NCBI RefSeq assembly: GCF_022568835.1
Contig: NZ_JAKZHV010000001.1
Location: 124,001 to 188,000 of the forward strand
From: Arsenicicoccus piscis
GTDB lineage: Bacteria; Actinomycetota; Actinomycetes; Actinomycetales; Dermatophilaceae
Direction: 5' to 3'
DNA: 64,000 nucleotides
Part shown: one piece after another, positions 42,659 to 50,682 of the stretch
How positions within the stretch are numbered: position 1 is the first letter of the stretch
Layout of the letters: each line of letters starts with the position of its first letter
Translations under genes and position numbers: made by a program
The notes under the pieces: generated by a model
What the model saw: only the letters and a program-made list of their open reading frames with translations
Told to the model about the DNA's origin: nothing
Database searches by the model: none

Positions 42659-43231
42659 TCAGGCCCGGATGCCCTCGACGAGCAGGAGGATGCCGAAGAT
42701 CGCGAACAGCGCGGCCGCACCGATGGCGATGGCCCGCTCGGGCAGCCGTCGGCCGAGGATCGCGCCGACCCCGATGGCGAGCGCGTCGGCCGCGACCATG
42801 CCGAGCGTCGAGCCGATCCAAGTGCCGACCCAGTCGTGCTGCACCGCGAGGGTGATCGTGGCGAGCATCGTCTTGTCACCGAGCTCGGCGAGGAAGAAGG
42901 CCGTGCCGACGGCGATCAGCACCGACCTGGTCGAGCGGGAGGCCTTCGCCTCCTCCTCCTCGCTCAGCTCGTCGCCGCGCAGCGTCCACAGGGCGAAGCC
43001 GAGGAACGCGACGCCGGCGAGAATGGTGATCCACTTCGTCGGGATCGAGTAGCCCAGCACCGCACCGATGCCCACGGACGCGAGGTGCACCAGGGCGGTC
43101 GCGATGGTGATGGCGACGAGCACCGGCACCGGCCGGAACCGGGTCGCGAACGTCATCGCCATGAGCTGGCTCTTGTCACCGAGCTCAGCGACGAAGATGA
43201 CGACAAAGCTGAGCCAGAGGGCAGCGAGCAT
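42659..43231 (-). CDS. GDT1/UPF0016 family cation transporter
   Basis: 190-residue membrane protein with six predicted helices in two repeats, each carrying the family motif: AELGDKSQLMAM and AELGDKTMLATI. A charged loop (about residues 90-102, rich in Glu) separates them. GDT1 proteins move Mn2+ and Ca2+ and protect from manganese excess. It is divergent from azlC across 127 bases. No yybP-ykoY manganese-riboswitch consensus is recognisable in the leader; a 16-codon reading frame with a CPC motif is present there. Confidence 0.9.
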   Translation of the reverse strand: MLAALWLSFVVIFVAELGDKSQLMAMTFATRFRPVPVLVAITIATALVHLASVGIGAVLGYSIPTKWITILAGVAFLGFALWTLRGDELSEEEEAKASRSTRSVLIAVGTAFFLAELGDKTMLATITLAVQHDWVGTWIGSTLGMVAADALAIGVGAILGRRLPERAIAIGAAALFAIFGILLLVEGIRA

Positions 43232-43358
43232 CGAGGGAGTCCTTCGAGATGGGGCAGAAGGCGCCGACGACTCAGGCAGCGCAGGGGCAGACCTTCAGGA
43301 TACCGGCACCGCCGAACAGCATCGGCACCCGGCGCGACCATCTGCCACAGTGGCAGCC

Positions 43359-44114
43359 ATGCCCGCACTGACGATGACCCCCGCGACCCGGATGGGCCTG
43401 TCGATCTCGGCCGCCGTCGGGCTCTACGGCATCTCGTTCGGGGCGCTGGCTGTCGGCGCCGGGCTCGCGGTCTGGCAGGCCCAGGCGCTGTCGCTGCTGA
43501 TGTTCACCGGCGGCTCGCAGTTCGGCTTCATCGGGGTCGTGGGGGCGGCCGGCTCGCCGCTCACCGCGCTGTCGACGGCGCTGCTGCTCGGGACCCGCAA
43601 CGCGCTCTACGGGATCCAGATGAACGCGCTGCTGCGCCCCCGCGGGCTCACCCGGCTGCTCGCGGCGCACCTGACCATCGACGAGTCCACCGCCACCGCC
43701 GTGGCCCAGCCGGACCGCGACGAGCAGGTGCGCGGCTTCTGGACCGCCGGCATCGGCGTGTTCGTGCTGTGGAACTCCTTCACCCTGTGCGGCGCTCTGC
43801 TCGGCAACTCCCTCGGCGACCCCAGCAGGTACGGCCTCGACGGGGCAGCGGTCGCCGGCTTCCTCGGCCTGCTCTGGCCCCGGCTGCGCCGACGTGACGG
43901 TAGAGCGATCGCGGCCCTGTGCGCGGTCGTCACCCTGCTCGTCACGCCGGTGCTCGCCGCCGGGCTGCCGATCATCGTGGCCGCCGTGGTGGCGTTCGGG
44001 GTGGCGGTGCTGCAGCAGCGGCGCGGCACCCGCCGCGACGAGGACGACGACCTGTCCGATCTGCCGCACCACCCGCCGGAGCACGTCCAGCACCCGCACC
44101 GGGAGGACTCATGA
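43359..44114 (+). CDS. azlC: Branched-chain amino acid exporter large subunit AzlC
   Basis: 251-residue AzlC-family protein with about seven to eight transmembrane helices. It has ISFGALAVGAGLAVWQAQALSLLMFTGGSQFG near the N-terminus and LGTRNALYGIQMNALL, which is typical. The C-terminal tail is Asp/His-rich (residues about 232-251) and may bind metal. The ATG at 43359 follows cacagt (43346-43351) by seven bases with no ribosome binding site. Its stop overlaps azlD (ATGA), and the pair forms the two-component exporter. Confidence 0.9.
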   Translation: MPALTMTPATRMGLSISAAVGLYGISFGALAVGAGLAVWQAQALSLLMFTGGSQFGFIGVVGAAGSPLTALSTALLLGTRNALYGIQMNALLRPRGLTRLLAAHLTIDESTATAVAQPDRDEQVRGFWTAGIGVFVLWNSFTLCGALLGNSLGDPSRYGLDGAAVAGFLGLLWPRLRRRDGRAIAALCAVVTLLVTPVLAAGLPIIVAAVVAFGVAVLQQRRGTRRDEDDDLSDLPHHPPEHVQHPHREDS

Positions 44115-44422
44115 GCCTGACGAACGCCCTGCTGCTGTCCTGCCTGCTCTGCTACGCCACCAAGCTGGTCGGCTTCCTCGTGCCGGACCGCCACCTCGAG
44201 CACCCGCTGGTGGGAGCCGCGTCGGCGACCATGACGGCCGGGCTGCTTGCGGCCCTGGTCGCCACCAACACCTTCGTCGCCGAGGGGCACCTCACCGTGG
44301 ACGCCCGCGTGGTGTCCCTCGCCGTCGCCTCGCTCGCCCTGTGGCTGCGGGCGCCGTTCATCGTCGTCGTCATCCTCGGGGCCGCCGCCGCAGCGGCCAC
44401 CCGTGCCCTCGGCTGGGGCTGA
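44111..44422 (+). CDS. azlD: Branched-chain amino acid exporter small subunit AzlD
   Basis: 103-residue membrane protein with three to four helices. It has the AzlD pattern: CYATKLVGFLVPDR near the start, then LVGAASATMTAGLLAALVATNTF and a final hydrophobic VVVILGAAAAAATRALGWG. Translation is coupled to azlC. Confidence 0.88.
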   Translation: MSLTNALLLSCLLCYATKLVGFLVPDRHLEHPLVGAASATMTAGLLAALVATNTFVAEGHLTVDARVVSLAVASLALWLRAPFIVVVILGAAAAAATRALGWG

Positions 44423-44454
44423 GGACCCGCTCGGAACCGATAGCGTGGGGCATC

Positions 44455-45681
44455 GTGCTCACCCCCTACCGCGCCCTGCTCGCCACCCCTGGAGCGTTGC
44501 GCTTCACCGCGTTCGGCTACCTCGCCCGCCTCGGCGGCGCGATGTTCGGGGTGTCGATCATCGTCATGATCGCGACCCGTCGCGGGTCCTACTCCCTCGC
44601 CGGGATCATCAGCTCGATCGGCCTCGTCGGCGTCGCCTCGCTCGGACCCACCGTCGGGCGGCTGATCGACCGGCACGGACAGCGGCGGGTGGCGGTGCCG
44701 CTCGCCCTCATGTCGGCAGCCGCGCTGCTCTCGCTGGTCCTCGCCACCTACCTCGGGGCACCCGTCTGGGTGCTCGTCCTCGCCAACCTCGGCAACGCGA
44801 TCATGCCCCAGGCGGGCACGCTGATCCGGGCCCGGTGGGCGCACCTGCTGCGCGGCGAGGCGGGGATGCTGCACACGGCCAACTCGTTCGAGCAGGTCCT
44901 CGACGAGTCCTGCTTCATGATGGGGCCGGCCCTCGGTGCGGCGCTCGCCACCTTGTTCTTCCCGGAGGCGGGCATGCTGCTCGCGCTCCTGCTCTACACC
45001 ACCGGCGTGATCGGGCTCGCGCTGCAGCGGCGCACCGAGCCGCCGGTCCAGCCGCAGCACGAGCACCACACGGGCCGGGCCTGGCAGGCGCCCGGGCTGC
45101 TGCTGCTGGCCGCCACCTTGGCGCTCACCGGCACGATCTTCGGTGCGGCCGACGTGATCGTCGTCGCGTTCGCCGCCGAGCACCAGGCCGCCGCCTGGGG
45201 CGGTGCCACCCTCGGGTGCTTCGCGCTGGGCTCGCTCGTCGGCGGACTGGTCTACGGGACCCGGCCGGCGGCCGACGCCATCGCCCAGCGGTTGCTGTGG
45301 AGCACCCTCGCCATGTCGGTGCTGCTGCTGCCCGTGCTCGTCGTCGACCAGCTGCCGGTCCTCGCGGCCGTCCTGCTCGTCGCCGGCTCCGCGATCGCCC
45401 CGACCCTCATCACCGCCATGATGCTCGCCCAGCGGCTGGTCCCCGAGTCGCAGATCAACGAGGGCATGACCATCGTCATGACCGGCCTGCTCATCGGCAT
45501 CGCCCTCGGATCGTCGGCCGCCGGCGGGATGATCGACGCCTACGGCGCGTCCCGGGCGTTCCTCGTGCCGGTGCTCGCCGCGTTCCTCGCCTTCGCGCTG
45601 GCGCTGCTCGGCCGCAGCACGCTGGTCTCGGCCGAGCGGCGGGCGATGGACCTGTTCGGCTCCTTCGCCACCAAGCCGTAG
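44455..45681 (+). CDS. MFS transporter
   Basis: 408-residue major facilitator, about 12 helices. It has FGYLARLGGAMFGVSIIVM, GRLIDRHGQRRVAVPLAL (motif A) and a His-rich central loop (about residues 195-207). Substrate unknown. The GTG at 44455 follows tagcgt (44441-44446) by eight bases, which suggests leaderless initiation separate from azlCD (33 bases upstream). The TAG stop sits inside a 10-bp hairpin. Confidence 0.85.
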   Translation: MLTPYRALLATPGALRFTAFGYLARLGGAMFGVSIIVMIATRRGSYSLAGIISSIGLVGVASLGPTVGRLIDRHGQRRVAVPLALMSAAALLSLVLATYLGAPVWVLVLANLGNAIMPQAGTLIRARWAHLLRGEAGMLHTANSFEQVLDESCFMMGPALGAALATLFFPEAGMLLALLLYTTGVIGLALQRRTEPPVQPQHEHHTGRAWQAPGLLLLAATLALTGTIFGAADVIVVAFAAEHQAAAWGGATLGCFALGSLVGGLVYGTRPAADAIAQRLLWSTLAMSVLLLPVLVVDQLPVLAAVLLVAGSAIAPTLITAMMLAQRLVPESQINEGMTIVMTGLLIGIALGSSAAGGMIDAYGASRAFLVPVLAAFLAFALALLGRSTLVSAERRAMDLFGSFATKP

Positions 45682-45725
45682 CCCCTGCCGGGGCTGGGGC
45701 TACGGCAGCGGGGGCTACGGCAGCG
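45676..45725 (+). terminator. Hairpin overlapping the MFS stop, plus 15-base duplication
   Basis: ccgtagcccc (45676-45685) and ggggctacgg (45696-45705) are perfect reverse complements with a 10-base loop. ggggctacggcagcg occurs twice in tandem (45696-45710 and 45711-45725), giving the left arm a second possible partner. Confidence 0.7.
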
Positions 45726-45798
45726 GGAGGCCCGGCGTGCCCGCCGACCCGGGCCGTGCCAGGGTCGCGTCGTCCCCGGACCGCGACGAAGGACCGTC

Positions 45799-46861
45799 AT
45801 GACCCTGCTCGACGACGACCACCAGCTGCACGACGACCTGCGCGCGTTCCGCCGCGCGATGCACCAGGAGCCGGAGATCGGTCTGGACCTGCCGCGCACC
45901 CAGGAGAAGGTGCTCGCCGCCCTCGACGGCCTCGCCCTCGAGACCAGCACCGGCACCCGCACCACCTCGGTCACGTCGGTGCTGCGCGGCGGTGCCGGTA
46001 GGACGGGCAGTGCGGGTAGAGCGGATGGCGCGGCTGGTGCGGCCGGCGACCGGCCGGTGGTGCTGCTGCGCGCGGACCTGGACGCGCTGCCGTCGAGGAG
46101 GGGGTGCTGGACGCCGCCGGTCGGCGGGTCGACGCGGCGTACGGGATGCACGTCTTCAGCGCGATCGAGCCGTTCGGCACGTTCGTGACCAAGCCCGGCC
46201 CGATGCTCGCCGCCTCGGACGGGTTCTTCGTGACCCTGCGCGGACGCGGCGGGCACGGCTCGGCCCCGCACCTGGCGCAGGACCCGGTGCCCGCGGCCGC
46301 CGAGCCGGTGACCGCGCTCCAGACCGCCGTCACGCGGACCTTCAGCGTGTTCGACCCGGTCGTGGTCACCGTCGGCCTGCTCCAGGCCGGCACCAAGGCC
46401 AACGTCATCCCCGACGAGGCCCGCCTCGAGGCGACCGTGCGCACTTCAGCCGCGAGCAGCGCGACCTCGCCGCCGCGACCTTGCCGCGGATCGCCGAGGG
46501 CATCGCCGCCGCCCACGGGCTGGAGATCGACGTGCGCTACGTCGAGGAGTACCCCGTCACCGCCAACACGCCGGCCGAGGCCGACCTCGCGCGCCGCACC
46601 ATCGAGACCCTGTTTGCCGGCGAGCCGCACCGGCACACCCGCTGGGTCGACCCGCTCGCCGGGTCCGAGGACTTCTCGTTCGTGCTGCGCGAGGTGCCCT
46701 GCGCGTTCGTCGGCCTCGGTGCCACGGCTCCCGGCGTCGACCCGCGGACTGCCGACTACAACCACTCCCCACGAGCCACGTTCGACGACGGCGTGCTCGC
46801 CGACGGCGCCGCGGTCTACGCCCAGCTCGCCATCGACAAGCTCACCGAGCTGGCCGGGTGA
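45799..46861 (+). pseudogene. M20-family amidohydrolase, internal deletion and frameshift
   Basis: Three frames together spell an M20D aminoacylase/amidohydrolase. Bases 45799 to about 46096 give DDDHQLHDDLRAFRRAMHQEPEIGLDLP and VVLLRADLDALP. Bases about 46097-46442 give GVLDAAGRRVDAAYGMHVFS through NVIPDEARLEATVR, and 46445-46861 give FSREQRDLAAATLPRIAEG to the end. Between the first two parts about 70 residues are missing, including the CGHDxH metal-binding segment, so the enzyme cannot be active as read. The second junction needs one added base near 46443. An AGRTGSAGRADGAAGAAG low-complexity insert precedes the deletion. Intact members are about 400-430 residues. Confidence 0.85.
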
Positions 46862-46871
46862 GCAGAACGGC

Positions 46872-47375
46872 TCAGATTCGGTCCGGTGGCTCCAGACCGG
46901 AGGCGTGGAACTTCTCCTCGAGGAAGCGCCCGTGGTTGGCGAGGGCGTTGGCATCGCCGACGTAGAGCGCCTGCTTCACCTGCTCGAGCCGCTCCTCCAG
47001 CAGGTGGAGCTGGTCGACCAGCTGCTGCGCGGGCGTGCCCCGGCCCTGGACGTCGACCTGCTCGGCGTACTGCCGCGGCAGGTCGAGGTAGGTCTCCAGG
47101 GCCGTGGGCAGGTAGTCGCGGATCGTGCGGGACACGACGTGCAGGTTGTCCTGCGAGGCAGCCAGCTGCGGCGCCCGGTCCAGGCAGGCGCGCAGCACGA
47201 CCTTGATCCGCGAGAAGCTCGCGTAGGCCTCGCGCGGCAGCCGAGCGCTGGCCTTGTCGATGCGGTCGACGAGCTTCTGCAGCGCCTGTCGCTCCTGATA
47301 GGCCCGCTCCTCGGCGTTGTCCGCCGTGGTGCCCTTCGGAGCGGGTCCACCGAACAGGCGCCGCAGCACGCCCAT
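46872..47375 (-). CDS. Conserved hypothetical protein paired with TelA
   Basis: 167-residue, mostly helical cytoplasmic protein starting MGVLRRLFGG. It contains long amphipathic helices (PREAYASFSRIKVVLRACLD, SRTIRDYLPTALETYLDL, QQLVDQLHLLEERLEQVKQA) and is probably all-alpha. No catalytic motif is seen. It lies one base after the telA stop, so it is co-transcribed and probably works with TelA. Confidence 0.75.
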   Translation of the reverse strand: MGVLRRLFGGPAPKGTTADNAEERAYQERQALQKLVDRIDKASARLPREAYASFSRIKVVLRACLDRAPQLAASQDNLHVVSRTIRDYLPTALETYLDLPRQYAEQVDVQGRGTPAQQLVDQLHLLEERLEQVKQALYVGDANALANHGRFLEEKFHASGLEPPDRI

Positions 47376-47376
47376 C

Positions 47377-48768
47377 TCAGCGCTCGATCTGACCCGGCTG
47401 GGTGCCGAGGCCCTTGAGCGCGGTGGCTTCGTTCTCGGAGCGGGTGTGCGCCCGCTCGAGGTAGGCCTTGGAGCGGGTCAGCTCGGTCTCCAGCGCAGAG
47501 ACGGTCTGGCCCATGTTGTCCAGGGCCTGCACCTTGAAGGTGTCGATGGCGTCCATCGTCGCGTAGATGTTGTTGAACGCCTGCTTGAGCGAGTCGAGCG
47601 ACACCGAGGTGGACGCGGCCTGGTTGTGGATCTCGGTGGTCTGCTGCTTGAGCATCTCCGAGGTGGCCACGATCAGCCCGGACGTCGTCTCGTTGAGCGC
47701 GCTGATCTGGTCGAGCACGAGCTTCTGGTTGGCGAGCGCCTGCGCCACGATCACGGCGGTGCGCAGCGCCGCGACGGTCGTGGTGGTGGCCCGCTCGACA
47801 CCCTTGATCAGCTCGCCGTTGTTGCGGCGCACCATGTCGAGGGCGAGGTAGCCCTGGGCCGAGACCGCCATCTGGGTCAGCAGGTCCTGGTGCTTCTGGC
47901 GCACCGCGAAGAGCATGTCGGAGCGGATCGCGTCGGCCCGCTCGGGGTCCTCCAGCGCGACCTGGTCGGCCTTGGCCTCGAGCGCCTTGTCGATCGCCCC
48001 GGCGAGCACGGTGTACTCCTGGAGCTTCTGCATGGTCTGCCAGAGGTTGACCTTCTCGCCCTCGATGGCGGCGTTGTCCTTGCGCAGCTCGTCCTGGCCG
48101 TTCTTCAGCGACTCGACGATGGCGTTGAGGTGGCCCTGGCTGTCGCGGTAGTCGTCGAAGTAGTCCCGCAGCCGGTCGCCGTAGGGGATGATCCCGAGCA
48201 GCTTCTTCTGCGGCTTGTTGATCTTGGAGGGGTCCAGGTCCTGGATCTTCTGGCGCAGGTCGACCAGCGAGTCGGCGACGAACTTCTGCGGCTCGCCCTC
48301 CTGGCCCTTCGCGGCCTTGAGGGCGCGCACGGGACGCTCGAGCATCCGGTTGGAGACCTCGGACGAGGCCCGGATCTCGGCGTTGCCCATGGCCGAGATG
48401 TCGCGGACCTTGGCGGCGAACTCGGGCTGGCGCGGGTCCATCGCCGTCAGCGACTCGACGAACGTCTGGGCGCGTGCGGCCAGCGCCTCGGCCTTGGCCG
48501 GGTCGAGCGGCACCATGCTTGACACCTTCGCCGGAGCCACCGGCGGCACCGCGGCGGGCGGCACCAGCATGAGGTCGGTAGAGACCTGCGGCGCGTCCGC
48601 GACGTTGGTGCCGGCGCTCGCGGTGGTCGGGGCAGTCACCGACAGGTCGAGGCCGGAGTCGCCGCCGGCCACGGTGGTGTCGGCCGGCGCGGTGCTCGTG
48701 CGGGTCGGGTCCCCACCGTCGTCCGGTGTCGCGGACGACTGGGGGTTCGGCTGGGCGGTGTCGGACAT
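47377..48768 (-). CDS. Toxic anion resistance protein TelA
   Basis: 463-residue TelA/KlaA-family protein. A disordered Ser/Thr/Asp-rich N-terminus (about residues 1-75) precedes the helical core. The core shows INKPQKKLLGIIPYGDRLRDYFDDY (a family hallmark), LRKDNAAIEGEKVNLWQTMQKL and ALRTAVIVAQALANQKLVLDQI. Members are linked to tellurite and cell-envelope stress resistance, but the mechanism is unknown. The ATG at 48768 has aggag well placed. Confidence 0.9.
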   Translation of the reverse strand: MSDTAQPNPQSSATPDDGGDPTRTSTAPADTTVAGGDSGLDLSVTAPTTASAGTNVADAPQVSTDLMLVPPAAVPPVAPAKVSSMVPLDPAKAEALAARAQTFVESLTAMDPRQPEFAAKVRDISAMGNAEIRASSEVSNRMLERPVRALKAAKGQEGEPQKFVADSLVDLRQKIQDLDPSKINKPQKKLLGIIPYGDRLRDYFDDYRDSQGHLNAIVESLKNGQDELRKDNAAIEGEKVNLWQTMQKLQEYTVLAGAIDKALEAKADQVALEDPERADAIRSDMLFAVRQKHQDLLTQMAVSAQGYLALDMVRRNNGELIKGVERATTTTVAALRTAVIVAQALANQKLVLDQISALNETTSGLIVATSEMLKQQTTEIHNQAASTSVSLDSLKQAFNNIYATMDAIDTFKVQALDNMGQTVSALETELTRSKAYLERAHTRSENEATALKGLGTQPGQIER

Positions 48769-48910
48769 CGGCTCTCCTTCGAGGAAGATCGGTCGCGGGG
48801 TCCAACGCGTGTGCCGGTCCGGAAGATCCCGGGCGCTCGCCCGTCCGTCGGTGGTGCGTGGCGCCCCGCCGATCCCAACCTACCCGGCCGATCCCGCTCT
48901 ACGGAGGCAG

Positions 48911-50539
48911 TCAGCTCTGCGGACCGATCCCTTCGACGTTCACCCGGTCCATCGAGCCGGTCGTGACGTCCACCCGAACGTTCACCCAGTTCGCGCCCTC
49001 GGCCCCGTCGCTGGAGGGGCCGTTGCCCCCGACGCGCAGTACGACGTGCCCGGCGTCGGACCAGCCGAGCAGGTGGCCGAACCGCGCGCGCAGCAGCGGC
49101 GCCTGCTCGCTCAGGAGCACCCGCGACGTCCCGTTCCGCAGGTCGGCGATCCGCAGCGGCCCCCAGCCACCACCATCGACGCCGACGTCACCGGCGACGC
49201 TGGCGAGGAGCGCGACGAGCTGACCGGAGGGATCGACGGCCATCGGCCGCCACTGCGAGGACCCGTCACCCAGCGGCACGACCACGGGCGGCGGGCTGCC
49301 CGCGACGAAGGCGTCCGGGGTGGTGCGGGCCAGGCCGCCCGGCTCCGCTCCCCCGGGGTCCGTGAGCAGCCACCCGGCATCTGACTGCAGCACGAGGGGG
49401 CGCTTCACCACCCGCTGGGACCCGTCGTCGCCGAGCAGCACGGTGGGCACCTGGGAGGTGACGGTGGCGGCGACGTCCTGGGTGTGGGGCTGCAACCACC
49501 ACCCCGTCGCGTAGCGTCCCGAGGCGCGCATCCCCATCGCGCCGGCGGGCGCGATCGCCCCCTCGACGGGGACCCGAGCCACCTCTTCGCCGGTGGCGAG
49601 GTCGCGGACGGAGTACGCCACGGTGCGGATCGCATCGCCGGAGGTGTTGGCCGGCCCGACGCCGAGCAGCACGCGGCCGCTGGTGGGACCTCCGACGAGA
49701 TCGGTCAGCGGACCGCTGGCCAGGTCGCGCACGGTGCCGTCCGGCCGGACGAGCACCAGGTGGGTCCGCGGGATCGCGCCGCTCGAGTCACCGGCGTCAA
49801 GACCGAACGCCACCAGCGCCACCCCGAGGGCCGTGCGCACCGCAGGGCCGGACGGGCTCCACGGGTTCGGGAGCAGCACCGTGCCGTCGGCCAGGTCCAG
49901 GTAGGTCCCGTTCGACGCGGACCGCATCGACGGCGGCAGCCGCACCGCAGGTCCCTGCGGCAGGGCGTCGACCGCGGTGAGGAACGCGAGCGTGTTGCGG
50001 TAGGCCTGATCGGTGGGCGGCGCCGTGGGGGCGGTCGGGCTCGGCTGGGTCGGGCCTGGCGCGATCGTCTCGAGGTGCACCGAGTCGGCCGTAGCCCGGC
50101 TGGCCCGGTCCTGCTGCTGCCAGAGGGCGTAGCCCCCCACCCCCACTCCGGCGAGCGCCACGAGGGCGGCCGCCCCCAGCGCCACCCTCCGCCGGCCGCG
50201 CCCGGCCGAGACGCCGGCCGCCAGCGACTCGGCGAACCCGTCCGGCAGCGGACGGGACTCGTCGTCGTGACCGTGCGGGTGGTCTACGACGTCGGGGAAG
50301 GCGAGGTCGCTCGCACCGCGCAACCGGCGCCGACCGAGCCGGTCGCGGACGAACGCCTCCGGACCCTCCTCGTCGCCCACCCGGTCCCAGTGGGCACGCA
50401 GGGCGACCAGGGCACGACGCAGCTGGTCCTCGGCGACGTCCTCGCGTCCGTCGGCGAGGCGCAGGGCCTGGGCGTAGAGCACCGGCCCGCGGGCCGCGAC
50501 GAACTCGTCGAACGGCTCCCTCGCCACCTGCTCGGGCAT
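48911..50539 (-). CDS. Membrane protein with ECF-sigma-like N-terminus and external propeller-like domain
   Basis: 542-residue protein. Residues about 5-65 (FDEFVAARGPVLYAQALRLA, VAEDQLRRALVALRAHWDRV) resemble region 2 of SigE-type ECF sigma factors. There is no recognisable region 4; instead a linker leads to a single transmembrane helix (about residues 113-132, VALGAAALVALAGVGVGGYAL), a Pro/Thr-rich stalk and a beta-rich outer domain with propeller-like repeats (TVLLPNPWSPSG, THLVLVRPDGTVRDL). The ATG at 50539 is preferred over the GTG at 50548 because aggagg lies eight bases before the ATG but overlaps the GTG. It may be a membrane-tethered regulator derived from a sigma factor; that is inference. 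Confidence 0.7.
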   Translation of the reverse strand: MPEQVAREPFDEFVAARGPVLYAQALRLADGREDVAEDQLRRALVALRAHWDRVGDEEGPEAFVRDRLGRRRLRGASDLAFPDVVDHPHGHDDESRPLPDGFAESLAAGVSAGRGRRRVALGAAALVALAGVGVGGYALWQQQDRASRATADSVHLETIAPGPTQPSPTAPTAPPTDQAYRNTLAFLTAVDALPQGPAVRLPPSMRSASNGTYLDLADGTVLLPNPWSPSGPAVRTALGVALVAFGLDAGDSSGAIPRTHLVLVRPDGTVRDLASGPLTDLVGGPTSGRVLLGVGPANTSGDAIRTVAYSVRDLATGEEVARVPVEGAIAPAGAMGMRASGRYATGWWLQPHTQDVAATVTSQVPTVLLGDDGSQRVVKRPLVLQSDAGWLLTDPGGAEPGGLARTTPDAFVAGSPPPVVVPLGDGSSQWRPMAVDPSGQLVALLASVAGDVGVDGGGWGPLRIADLRNGTSRVLLSEQAPLLRARFGHLLGWSDAGHVVLRVGGNGPSSDGAEGANWVNVRVDVTTGSMDRVNVEGIGPQS

Positions 50540-50596
50540 GGTGCTCACCTCCTGTGGACGCCCATCCTCCCCACAAAGGTTGTCCTGCGCAGCGGG

Positions 50597-50682
50597 TAGA
50601 GTGGGGGCAACAGCAGTGGTGTGCCGGGAAGTCTGGTCGGCGTCGGCCTTGCCGACCCCTTTCCTCGTCCCGAAAGTGACTC
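50597..50682 (+). promoter_or_regulatory. nhaA promoter and structured 5' leader (possible ion riboswitch)
   Basis: tagagt (50597-50602) is a plausible -10, giving a leader of about 75 bases. In it gccgg...ctggtcggc (50623-50641) can fold into one hairpin, while ggtcggc (50635-50641) can instead pair with gccgacc (50651-50657). The two folds exclude each other. A third possible stem is ctttc (50659-50663) with gaaag (50672-50676), just before the start codon. This is a riboswitch-like layout upstream of a Na+/H+ antiporter. Confidence 0.45.

Noticed and set aside
43232..43358. yybP-ykoY manganese riboswitch upstream of the GDT1 gene
   Set aside because: The conserved internal-loop sequences of the motif are not visible in either strand.
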